From positions 1 to 14,810 of the forward strand of contig JBOGJI010000326.1 of NCBI GenBank assembly GCA_050747865.1: 14,810 nucleotides of DNA. Reading direction: 5' to 3'. The translations under genes were made by a program, and so were the position numbers. Each line of letters opens with the position of its first letter. Within the stretch, counting starts at the first letter, position 1. The notes beneath the pieces are model-generated. The model did not search any database. It was not told the DNA's origin and saw nothing but the letters and a program-made list of their open reading frames with translations. This DNA comes from JBOGJI01 sp050747865. Lineage in GTDB: Bacteria; Acidobacteriota; Thermoanaerobaculia; Multivoradales; JAHEKO01. This document shows, piece by piece, positions 5,715-12,721 of this stretch.

Positions 5715-8342
5715 ATGTCGACTCTCGTCATCGTCGAATCCCCCGCCAAGGCGCGCACCCTGTCCGGCATCCTCGGCAAGGGCTACCGTGTCGAGGCCAG
5801 CCTGGGCCACGTGCGCGACCTGCCGCAGAGCGCCGCCGAGGTGCCGGCGCGCTACAAGAAGGAGCCCTGGGCGCGCCTCGGCGTCGACGTGCAGCGCGGC
5901 TTCGAGCCGCTCTATGTCATCCCCGAGGAGCGTAAGGACCAGATCAAGAAGCTCAAGGCGGCGCTCGCGAAATCAGACGCCCTGCTGCTGGCGACCGACG
6001 AAGATCGCGAGGGGGAGAGCATCAGCTGGCACGTCACCGAAATCCTGAAACCTGAAGTTCCGGTCCAAAGGATCGTATTCCACGAGATCACGGACGAGGC
6101 GATCCACGAGGCCCTCGAGCGGCCCCGCGCCATTGACGACAACCTGGTGCGGGCGCAGGAGAGCCGCCGCATCCTCGACCGGCTGTTCGGCTACGAGCTG
6201 TCGCCGGTGTTGTGGAAGAAGGTGCGCACCGGGCTGTCGGCCGGCCGGGTGCAGAGCGTCGCCGTGCGCCTGCTGGTCGAGCGCGAGCGCGAGCGGCGCC
6301 GTTTCCGCACCGCCGCCTGGTTCGACGCCGAGGCCCGGTTCGAGAGGGACGGCCAGGGCTTCACCGCCCGCCTGGTGCGCATCGGGGAGCGCACGGTGGC
6401 CACGGGGAGCGACTTCGACGCCACCAGCGGCGCCTTGAAGACCGGGTTCGCGGGCGTCTGGCTCGACAGCGAGGAACGGGTCCGGGAGCTACTCGCCGGC
6501 TGGCCTACACCCTGGCGGGTGGCCGCGGTCGAGCAGAAGCCGTTCCAGCGCCGCCCCGCCCCCCCGTTCACCACGTCCACGCTGCAGCAGGAGGCCAACC
6601 GCAAGCTGCGCTTCTCGGCCCGCCGCACCATGCGCGTCGCCCAGCGGCTCTACGAAGGCGTCGGCGGCGGCGAGCGCGTGGGGCTCATCACCTACATGCG
6701 AACCGACTCGGTGCACCTGGCTGAGCGCGCCCTCCGGCAGGCGCAGGCGGTGATCCGCGAGCTGTACGGCAACGACTACACCACCGGCCCGCGCCACTAC
6801 AAGACCAAGAGCAAGCTCGCCCAGGAGGCCCACGAGGCGATCCGTCCCACCGATCTGGCGCGGCGGCCGGAGCGCCTGCGGCACATCCTGTCGGACGACG
6901 AGTTCAAGCTCTACGAGCTGATCTGGAAGCGCACCCTGGCGAGCCAGATGGCGGAGGCGCGGCTGCGGCGCACCACGGTCGACATCGAGGCGCCAGTGGC
7001 TGACGGCGGCGCGGTGGACGAATCCGCATTCCTCCCTGGTATCTTCCAAGCCACCGGCACGGTGATCGACTTCCCCGGCTTCCTGCGCGTCTACGTCGAG
7101 GGATCGGACGACCCGCAGGCGGAGCTGGCCGAGCAGGAGGTGGTGCTCCCCCGCCTCGCCGATGGCGATGAGCTGACTCCGGAGTCCGTTGAGGCGAAGG
7201 GCCACGAGACCCAGCCGCCGGCCCGCTACACCGAGGCCAGCCTGGTCAAGAAGCTCGAGGAGGAAGGGATCGGCCGCCCCTCGACCTACGCCCCCACCCT
7301 GTCCAGGATCCAGGAGCGCGGTTACGTCTTCCGCCGCGGCAACGCCCTGGTGCCCACTTTCACCGGCGTCGCGGTGACCATCGTGCTCGAGCGCCATTTC
7401 CCGGAATACGTGGACGTGGGCTTCACCGCCCGCATGGAGGAGCGGCTCGACCAGATCGCCGAAGGTGAGCTCGACTGGCAACACCACCTGCGCCGCTTCT
7501 ACTTCGGCGATCCAGGGGAGGAGAGCCCCGGACTCGAGGGGCGCATCGCCGCCGAGGAGCCGAACATAGAGTTCCCCGAAATCGAGCTCGGCAGGCACCC
7601 GGAGACCGACCGCCCGATCGTTGTGCGGGTGGGCCGGTTCGGCCCCTACCTGCAGTACCAGCCCGAGGAAGGGGAGACGGTCAACGCCTCGGTGCCGGAG
7701 GACGAGCCGCCGGCCGATCTGACCGTGGAGCTGGCGCTCGAGCTGCTGCGCCGCGCGGCGCGCGGCGACAAGATGATCGGGCACGATCCGGAGTCGCTGG
7801 AGCCGATCTACCTGCGGCACGGCCGCTACGGGGCCTATGTGCAGCTCGGCGAAACCCCCGAGAAGGGCAGCAAGGCGCCGAAGCCGAAGCGCGCCTCGCT
7901 GCCCAAGGGAACCGCCGAGGACGAGGTCACGCTGGCGGAAGCCTTGAAGTGGCTCTCTCTACCGCGAGAGCTCGGCGCCCACTCAGAGGACGGCGAGCCG
8001 GTGCTGGCCAAGGACGGCCCCTATGGACCCTACGTCGAATGGGGCAAGGAACGCCGCTCGCTCGAGGCCACCGACGACGTCTACTCCATCGAGATGGAGC
8101 GCGCCCTCGAGCTGCTCGCCCAGCCCAAGGGGAGACGAGGCAATACGCGCAAGGTCCTGGCCGAGTTCGAGACGCCCGACGGCACCATCCAGCTCCTCAC
8201 CGGCCGCTACGGCCCCTATCTCACCGATGGCAAGAAGAACGCCTCCCTACGCAAGAGCGAGGACCCGGAGAGCCTCACGCCGGAACAAGTCGCAGAGATC
8301 TTCGCCGAGCGGGCCAAGGCACCGAAACGTAAGCGCAAGTAG
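5715..8342 (+). CDS. topA: DNA topoisomerase I (type IA)
   Basis: 875 residues. It relaxes negatively supercoiled DNA through a transient 5'-phosphotyrosine link. The start MSTLVIVESPAKA is the classic N-terminus, and AGGAA lies six bases before the ATG. An ATG at 5638 would add 26 unconserved residues. The TOPRIM domain has E8 and the acidic triad D95, D97, E99 (TDEDREGE). The catalytic tyrosine is Y327 in GLITYMRTDS. HEAIRPT (373-379) and GIGRPSTYA (518-526) also match the family. The C-terminus has no zinc-ribbon cysteines (none in the whole protein). Instead it has four GRYGPY-type repeats at about 640-648, 703-712, 768-777 and 830-845, then a Lys/Arg-rich tail that may bind DNA. A weak TTGACG -35-like hexamer at 5656-5661 leaves open a promoter of its own. 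Confidence 0.96.
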   Translation: MSTLVIVESPAKARTLSGILGKGYRVEASLGHVRDLPQSAAEVPARYKKEPWARLGVDVQRGFEPLYVIPEERKDQIKKLKAALAKSDALLLATDEDREGESISWHVTEILKPEVPVQRIVFHEITDEAIHEALERPRAIDDNLVRAQESRRILDRLFGYELSPVLWKKVRTGLSAGRVQSVAVRLLVERERERRRFRTAAWFDAEARFERDGQGFTARLVRIGERTVATGSDFDATSGALKTGFAGVWLDSEERVRELLAGWPTPWRVAAVEQKPFQRRPAPPFTTSTLQQEANRKLRFSARRTMRVAQRLYEGVGGGERVGLITYMRTDSVHLAERALRQAQAVIRELYGNDYTTGPRHYKTKSKLAQEAHEAIRPTDLARRPERLRHILSDDEFKLYELIWKRTLASQMAEARLRRTTVDIEAPVADGGAVDESAFLPGIFQATGTVIDFPGFLRVYVEGSDDPQAELAEQEVVLPRLADGDELTPESVEAKGHETQPPARYTEASLVKKLEEEGIGRPSTYAPTLSRIQERGYVFRRGNALVPTFTGVAVTIVLERHFPEYVDVGFTARMEERLDQIAEGELDWQHHLRRFYFGDPGEESPGLEGRIAAEEPNIEFPEIELGRHPETDRPIVVRVGRFGPYLQYQPEEGETVNASVPEDEPPADLTVELALELLRRAARGDKMIGHDPESLEPIYLRHGRYGAYVQLGETPEKGSKAPKPKRASLPKGTAEDEVTLAEALKWLSLPRELGAHSEDGEPVLAKDGPYGPYVEWGKERRSLEATDDVYSIEMERALELLAQPKGRRGNTRKVLAEFETPDGTIQLLTGRYGPYLTDGKKNASLRKSEDPESLTPEQVAEIFAERAKAPKRKRK

Positions 8343-8416
8343 CCCGCGAGCGTATCCGGCTCGGGACCGACCTTCCCCCGGGACATGAAGCGACTAGAGG
8401 TGCTCGGAAGCGCCGG

Positions 8417-8422
8417 TAGAAT
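8417..8422 (+). promoter_or_regulatory. Candidate -10 element for a leaderless trmFO transcript
   Basis: TAGAAT matches a -10 box at 5/6 and is followed by six bases and the GTG at 8429. No Shine-Dalgarno is seen within 15 bases of the start. This TANNNT-to-start spacing puts transcription initiation at or next to the start codon. No clear -35 is visible. Confidence 0.45.
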
Positions 8423-8428
8423 GATCGC

Positions 8429-9805
8429 GTGAAGAACGCGCGTCCTGTGCATGTGATTGGGGCCGGGTTGGCGGGGAGTGAGTGTGCGTTTCAGCTCGCG
8501 TCGCGGGAGGTGGAGGTGGTGCTGCACGAGATGCGGCCGCGACGGATGACGCCGGCGCACAAGACCGGGGGGTGCGCCGAGCTGGTGTGCTCCAACTCGC
8601 TGCGCTCGGACGATCCCGAGCATGCGGCGGGGCTGCTCAAGCGGGAGATGGAGAGCTTCGGGTCGCTGGTGATCGCCGCGGCGCGCGCGGCGGCGGTGCC
8701 GGCGGGGTCGGCCCTGGCGGTCGATCGCGATCGGTTCTCCGAGCGCATCACCGCGACGCTCGAGGCGCTGCCCGGGGTGGCGATCGAGCGCCACGAGATC
8801 GAGGAGCTGCCGGAGAGCGACGTGGTGGTGGCCACCGGGCCGCTGACCTCGCCGGCTCTGGCCGGGAGGCTGCGGGCGCTGCTCGGGGCCGAGCATCTCT
8901 ACTTCTATGACTCCATCGCGCCGATCGTCGAGGCCGAAAGCCTCGACTTCCGCGAGCTGTTCTGGGCCTCGCGCTACGGCAAGGGGGGCGGCGACGACTA
9001 TCTGAACGTCCCTCTCAACCGCGAGCGGTACCTGGCGTTCCACCACGAGCTGGTAACGGCCGAGGTGCTGCCGCTGCACGAGTTCGAGCAGGACCTCTTC
9101 TTCGAGGGTTGCCTGCCCATCGAGGAGATGGCGCGGCGCGGGGTGGACACGCTGCGCTACGGTCCGATGAAGCCGGTCGGGCTCACGGCGCCGGACGGCG
9201 GCCGGCCGTACGCCGTGGTCCAGCTCCGGCAGGAGAACCTGGCGAAGAGCCAGCTCAACCTGGTGGGCTTCCAGTCGCGCATGAAGTGGGGGGAGCAGAC
9301 GCGGGTCTTCCGCACCCTGCCGGGGTTCGCGCAGGCGGAGTTCGTGCGTCTGGGGCAGGTGCACCGCAACACCTTCATCAACGCGCCGCGGCACCTGGAC
9401 GCGCTCTACCGCCTGCGCGAAGAGCCCCGGGTGCGGCTGGCCGGCCAGCTCACCGGCGTCGAGGGCTATCTCGAGTCCGCCGCCACCGGGCTCCTCGTGG
9501 CCCTGTACGTCGCCCTCGAAAGGCAAGGGGAGCCGTACGAGCCGCTCCCCGAGACCACGGCGCTGGGCGCCCTCGCCCGCCACCTGACGCGCTCTGATCC
9601 CCGCTACTTCCAGCCGGCGAACATCCAGTACGGCTTCTTCCCGCAGCTCGACGAGAGGGTGCCGAAGCGACAGCGCCGTGCGGCCTTCGCGGCGCGCGCC
9701 CGGCGCGATCTCGAAGCCTGGCAGGCCGCTCAGGAAACGGCGCACGGCCGCGTGCCGGCTCCGCCGCCGGAGATCGCCGGGGCGCTGCCCCGCGCGGCGG
9801 GGTGA
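8429..9805 (+). CDS. trmFO: tRNA (uracil-54-C5)-methyltransferase, folate/FAD-dependent (TrmFO)
   Basis: 458 residues. TrmFO makes ribothymidine at position 54 of the tRNA T-loop, using methylenetetrahydrofolate as carbon source and reduced FAD as reductant, rather than S-adenosylmethionine as in TrmA. The N-terminal FAD-binding motif VIGAGLAGSE (9-18) is followed by CAELVCSNSLRSD (49-61) and FFEGCLPIEEMARRG (224-238). C54 and C228 align with the catalytic cysteines known from the B. subtilis enzyme (C53, C226). RYGPMKPVGL and QLRQEN follow as expected, and the second nucleotide-binding stretch is GQLTGVEGYLESAATGL (339-355). The GTG start places the FAD motif at the usual distance. It follows topA after 86 bp and is followed by xerC after 9 bp. 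Its first codons favour G-ending over C-ending triplets, a mild difference from neighbouring genes. Confidence 0.95.
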   Translation: MKNARPVHVIGAGLAGSECAFQLASREVEVVLHEMRPRRMTPAHKTGGCAELVCSNSLRSDDPEHAAGLLKREMESFGSLVIAAARAAAVPAGSALAVDRDRFSERITATLEALPGVAIERHEIEELPESDVVVATGPLTSPALAGRLRALLGAEHLYFYDSIAPIVEAESLDFRELFWASRYGKGGGDDYLNVPLNRERYLAFHHELVTAEVLPLHEFEQDLFFEGCLPIEEMARRGVDTLRYGPMKPVGLTAPDGGRPYAVVQLRQENLAKSQLNLVGFQSRMKWGEQTRVFRTLPGFAQAEFVRLGQVHRNTFINAPRHLDALYRLREEPRVRLAGQLTGVEGYLESAATGLLVALYVALERQGEPYEPLPETTALGALARHLTRSDPRYFQPANIQYGFFPQLDERVPKRQRRAAFAARARRDLEAWQAAQETAHGRVPAPPPEIAGALPRAAG

Positions 9806-9814
9806 GGCGGGCCG

Positions 9815-10765
9815 TTGCAGCACCTCACCGAGCGCTACCTCGAGCATCTCGCCGAGGAGCGCAACCTCTCGCCCCACACCGTACGCGCCTACGGCGGTGA
9901 CCTCGATCGTTTCCTCACCTTCCTCTCCCAGGAGTTCCTGGGCAAGGAACGGAAAGACGTGCGGCCGCCGGAGGTGGACGCCCTGGCCGTACGCTCCTTC
10001 GTCGCCCACCTGGCGCGCCTGGGGCTGGGGCGGCGCAGCCAGGCGCGGGCGCTGGCCGCGGTGCGGGGCCTGTTCCGCTTCGCCTGTCGCGAAGGCGTGC
10101 TCGACAGCAACCCGGCGGCCGCCGTGCGCACGCCGAAGCAGCCACGGCCGCTGCCCCGCCATCTGCGCCCCGGCGAGGTCGAGTCCCTGGTAGAGGCGGC
10201 ATCCGGAACCGAGCCCCTGGCGCGGCGCGACCGGGCGCTGCTCGAGCTGCTCTACGCCACCGGCCTGCGGGTGGGTGAGCTGGTGAGCCTGGACTGGCGG
10301 GACCTCGACCTGCCCGGTCGGGTGCTGCGGGTCGTCGGCAAGGGGGGCAAAGAGCGCATGGTCCCCTTCGGGCGCCCGGCGACCGAGGCCCTGCGCGACT
10401 GGGGTGCCGCCTCGGATCTCGAGTCCCGGAGCGCAAGACCCGAGACCCGATCCCCGCGGGGCGCCTCCGACCCCGACGAAGATCCGGTCTTTCTCAACCA
10501 CCGCGGCGGACGTCTGTCGGCCCGCTCCGTGCGCCGCATCCTGGATCGCTACGTCGAGGCGGCGGCACTGGCCGCCGGTGTCCACCCCCACACCCTGCGG
10601 CACACCTTCGCCACGCACCTGCTGGAGCGCGGCGCCGACCTGCGGGCCATCCAGGAGCTGCTCGGGCACAGCTCCTTGTCGACGACTCAGCAGTACACGC
10701 ACCTGGAGGTGGAGCGCCTGCTGGCCGTCTACCGGGAGGCGCACCCGCGAGCCAAGGGGGAATGA
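9815..10765 (+). CDS. xerC: Site-specific tyrosine recombinase XerC
   Basis: 316 residues. XerC acts with XerD at dif to resolve chromosome dimers at division. The N-terminal SAM-like DNA-binding domain covers about 1-105. All catalytic residues are present: R152 (TGLRVGEL), K176 (GKGGKER), H259 and R262 (HPHTLRHTFATHLL), H285 (LLGHSSLSTTQQ) and nucleophile Y294 (QYTHL). Spacings match XerD except between K176 and H259, which are about 11 residues further apart because of a hydrophilic insert at about 199-223. The start is TTG, with GAGG seven bases upstream overlapping the trmFO stop. XerC rather than XerD is chosen from gene order (the codV position before hslV). The product name is firm as a Xer recombinase and the paralogue assignment is likely. 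Confidence 0.92.
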   Translation: MQHLTERYLEHLAEERNLSPHTVRAYGGDLDRFLTFLSQEFLGKERKDVRPPEVDALAVRSFVAHLARLGLGRRSQARALAAVRGLFRFACREGVLDSNPAAAVRTPKQPRPLPRHLRPGEVESLVEAASGTEPLARRDRALLELLYATGLRVGELVSLDWRDLDLPGRVLRVVGKGGKERMVPFGRPATEALRDWGAASDLESRSARPETRSPRGASDPDEDPVFLNHRGGRLSARSVRRILDRYVEAAALAAGVHPHTLRHTFATHLLERGADLRAIQELLGHSSLSTTQQYTHLEVERLLAVYREAHPRAKGE

Positions 10766-10777
10766 CGCCCCGTCCGT

Positions 10778-10786
10778 TGCTACAAT
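10778..10786 (+). promoter_or_regulatory. Extended -10 promoter candidate for hslVU, leaderless
   Basis: TGCTACAAT is an extended -10 element (TGn plus a 5/6 -10 hexamer), a class that does not need a strong -35. It ends seven bases before the GTG start of hslV, so transcription should begin at about the start codon. No Shine-Dalgarno is present there. It lies in the 28-bp gap after xerC. Confidence 0.5.
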
Positions 10787-10793
10787 CCCGGCC

Positions 10794-11330
10794 GTGCCGC
10801 CCAGCCACGCCACCACCGTCCTTCTCGTGCGCCGTGACGGCAACGTGGCCATGGCCAGCGACGGGCAGGTGACATTCGACAAGACAGTCCTCAAGCACGG
10901 CGCCCAGAAGGTACGGCGGGCGGGAGGGGGAAAGGTGCTGGTCGGATTCGCCGGCGGCGCCGCCGACGGGCTGGCGCTGTTCGATCGCTTCGAGTCCAAG
11001 CTCAAGGAGTACTCCGGCAATCTGCAGCGCGCGGTGGTCGAGCTGGCGCAGGACTGGCGGACCGACCGGGCGCTGCGCCAGCTCCAGGCCCAGATGATCG
11101 TCAGCGACGCCGTCCAGAGCTTCCTGGTCTCGGGCACCGGCGACCTGCTGCAGCCCGACGACGACGAGCCGCTGGCCGTCGGCTCGGGAGGCCCCTACGC
11201 CCTCGCCGCCGCCCGCGCCCTGCTGCGCCACACCGAGCTCCCCGCCGCCGAGGTCGCCCGCTCCGCGATGCAGATCGCGGCGGAGATCTGCATCTACACC
11301 AACGACCGCCTCACCCTCGAGGTGCTCTGA
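10794..11330 (+). CDS. hslV: ATP-dependent protease subunit HslV (ClpQ)
   Basis: 178 residues. HslV forms the two-ring peptidase chamber of the bacterial proteasome-like HslUV complex, which degrades misfolded and regulatory proteins in the cytoplasm. The conserved N-terminal block is ATTVLLVRRDGNVAMASDGQ; the active-site Thr is T7, followed by T8, as in the TT start of mature E. coli HslV. K39 lies at the spacing of catalytic K33. GFAGGAADGLALFDRFE, WRTDRALR and GSGGPYA are also typical. From the GTG at 10794 there is a six-residue leader, MPPSHA, that must be removed to expose T7. The frame is open upstream through xerC, so the exact start rests on family length and the promoter-like element. 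Its stop overlaps the hslU start (TGATG), implying coupled synthesis of the two subunits. Confidence 0.94.
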   Translation: MPPSHATTVLLVRRDGNVAMASDGQVTFDKTVLKHGAQKVRRAGGGKVLVGFAGGAADGLALFDRFESKLKEYSGNLQRAVVELAQDWRTDRALRQLQAQMIVSDAVQSFLVSGTGDLLQPDDDEPLAVGSGGPYALAAARALLRHTELPAAEVARSAMQIAAEICIYTNDRLTLEVL

Positions 11331-12694
11331 TGGCCGTGCCGGCCCGCGAGCTCGCCGGGGCCCCCGCTCTGGACGACCTGACGCCGCGCCAGATCGTCGC
11401 CGAGCTGGACAAGTTCATCGTCGGCCAGGCGCAGGCCAAGCGGGCGGTGGCGATCGCCCTGCGCAACCGCTGGCGGCGCCAGCAGCTCGACCCGGTGCTC
11501 GCCGAGGAGGTGCTGCCCAAGAACATCCTGATGATGGGCCCCACAGGCGTCGGCAAGACCGAGATCGCGCGGCGGCTGGCGCGGCTCGCCAAGGCGCCGT
11601 TCCTCAAGGTCGAGGCCAGCAAGTTCACCGAGGTCGGCTACGTCGGCCGCGACGTCGACTCGATCGTGCGCGACCTGGCGCAGATCGCGGTCGAGATGGT
11701 CAAGGCCGAGCGCCGCGAGGAGGTGCGGGAGGTGGCGGCGCAGCGCGCCGAGGAGCGCCTGCTGCGGCTGCTGGTGCCGCCGGGGCCGGCGGCGGCCGCG
11801 GAACCGGAGGACGCGGCCGCGGCAACGCGCGAGAAGTTCCGCGAACGGCTGCGCACGGGCGCCCTGGACTCGCGCGAGGTGGAGATCGAGATCGAGGAGG
11901 CGAGCGCCCCGAGCTTCGAGATGTTCACCGCCCAGGGGGTCGAGGAGGTGGGCCTCAACCTGCAGGAGATGATGCCGGGTCTGTTCGGCCGCCGGCGCCG
12001 CCGCCGCGTGCAGGTGGCGGAGGCGCGGGAGATCCTCGCCCGCGAGGAGGCTGACAAGCTGATCGACCGCGACCAGCTCCACCGCGACGCCCGTCATCGC
12101 GTGGAGCAGTCCGGCATCGTCTTCCTGGACGAGATCGACAAGATCGCCGGGCCGGACCGCGGGCAGGGGCCGGACGTCTCCCGCGAGGGCGTGCAGCGGG
12201 ACCTGCTGCCGATCATCGAGGGCTCGACCGTGGCGACGCGCTACGGGCCGGTGCGCACCGACCACGTGCTGTTCATCGCCGCCGGGGCCTTCCACGTCTC
12301 CAAGCCCGCCGACCTGATCCCCGAGCTGCAGGGGCGGCTGCCCATCCGCGTCCAGCTCGACGCCTTGGGCGAGGAGGACTTCGTGCGCATCCTCACCGAG
12401 CCGGAGAATGCCCTGACGCGACAATACGCGGCCCTGCTGTCGACCGAGGGCCTCGAGATCAGCTTCACCAACGACGCCGTCCGCGAGCTGGCGCGCATGG
12501 CCGAAGAGGTGAATCGGGCCACCGAGAACATCGGCGCCCGGCGCCTGGCGACGCTGATGGAACGTCTCCTCGACGAGGTCTCGTTCGAGGCCCCGGACAT
12601 GCGAGGCGTGTCGCTGACCATCGACGCCGCCTACGTGCGGCGCAGCCTCGCCGACATCGTGGAGGATCGCAACCTGAGCCGTTACGTGCTCTGA
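11330..12694 (+). CDS. hslU: HslU ATPase subunit of the HslUV protease (ClpY)
   Basis: 454 residues, a normal length. HslU is a hexameric AAA+ unfoldase that feeds substrates to HslV. Walker A is GPTGVGKTE (70-78), Walker B GIVFLDEID (262-270) with D267 and E268, the substrate-gripping pore loop GYVG (103-106), and sensor 2 GARR (402-405). The intermediate I-domain, about 110-240, is variable here and contains Ala-rich and Arg-rich (GRRRRRRV) stretches. The C-terminus NLSRYVL is the conserved tail that inserts into HslV to activate it, so the pair should be functional. The ATG overlaps the hslV stop by one base. The next gene starts about 30 bp downstream. Confidence 0.96.
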   Translation: MAVPARELAGAPALDDLTPRQIVAELDKFIVGQAQAKRAVAIALRNRWRRQQLDPVLAEEVLPKNILMMGPTGVGKTEIARRLARLAKAPFLKVEASKFTEVGYVGRDVDSIVRDLAQIAVEMVKAERREEVREVAAQRAEERLLRLLVPPGPAAAAEPEDAAAATREKFRERLRTGALDSREVEIEIEEASAPSFEMFTAQGVEEVGLNLQEMMPGLFGRRRRRRVQVAEAREILAREEADKLIDRDQLHRDARHRVEQSGIVFLDEIDKIAGPDRGQGPDVSREGVQRDLLPIIEGSTVATRYGPVRTDHVLFIAAGAFHVSKPADLIPELQGRLPIRVQLDALGEEDFVRILTEPENALTRQYAALLSTEGLEISFTNDAVRELARMAEEVNRATENIGARRLATLMERLLDEVSFEAPDMRGVSLTIDAAYVRRSLADIVEDRNLSRYVL

Positions 12695-12705
12695 CATTGG
12701 GCCAG

Positions 12706-12711
12706 AGGAGG
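12706..12711 (+). promoter_or_regulatory. Shine-Dalgarno site that bears on the lipoprotein start
   Basis: AGGAGG lies one base before a GTG at 12713, too close to serve it, and ten bases before the TTG at 12722. It therefore favours the TTG, or possibly the GTG at 12749, which has its own AGGA nine bases upstream. Confidence 0.5.
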
Positions 12712-12721
12712 GGTGACGAAC

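Noticed and set aside
8343..8364. Possible hairpin terminator after topA (CCC...GAGC / GCTCGGG)
   Set aside because: The stem has a bulge and no T-run follows, so intrinsic termination is not supported.
8216..11137. Minus-strand open frame of 973 codons across trmFO, xerC and hslV
   Set aside because: It runs antisense through three well-identified genes with no domain signature; stop codons are simply rare in this base composition.
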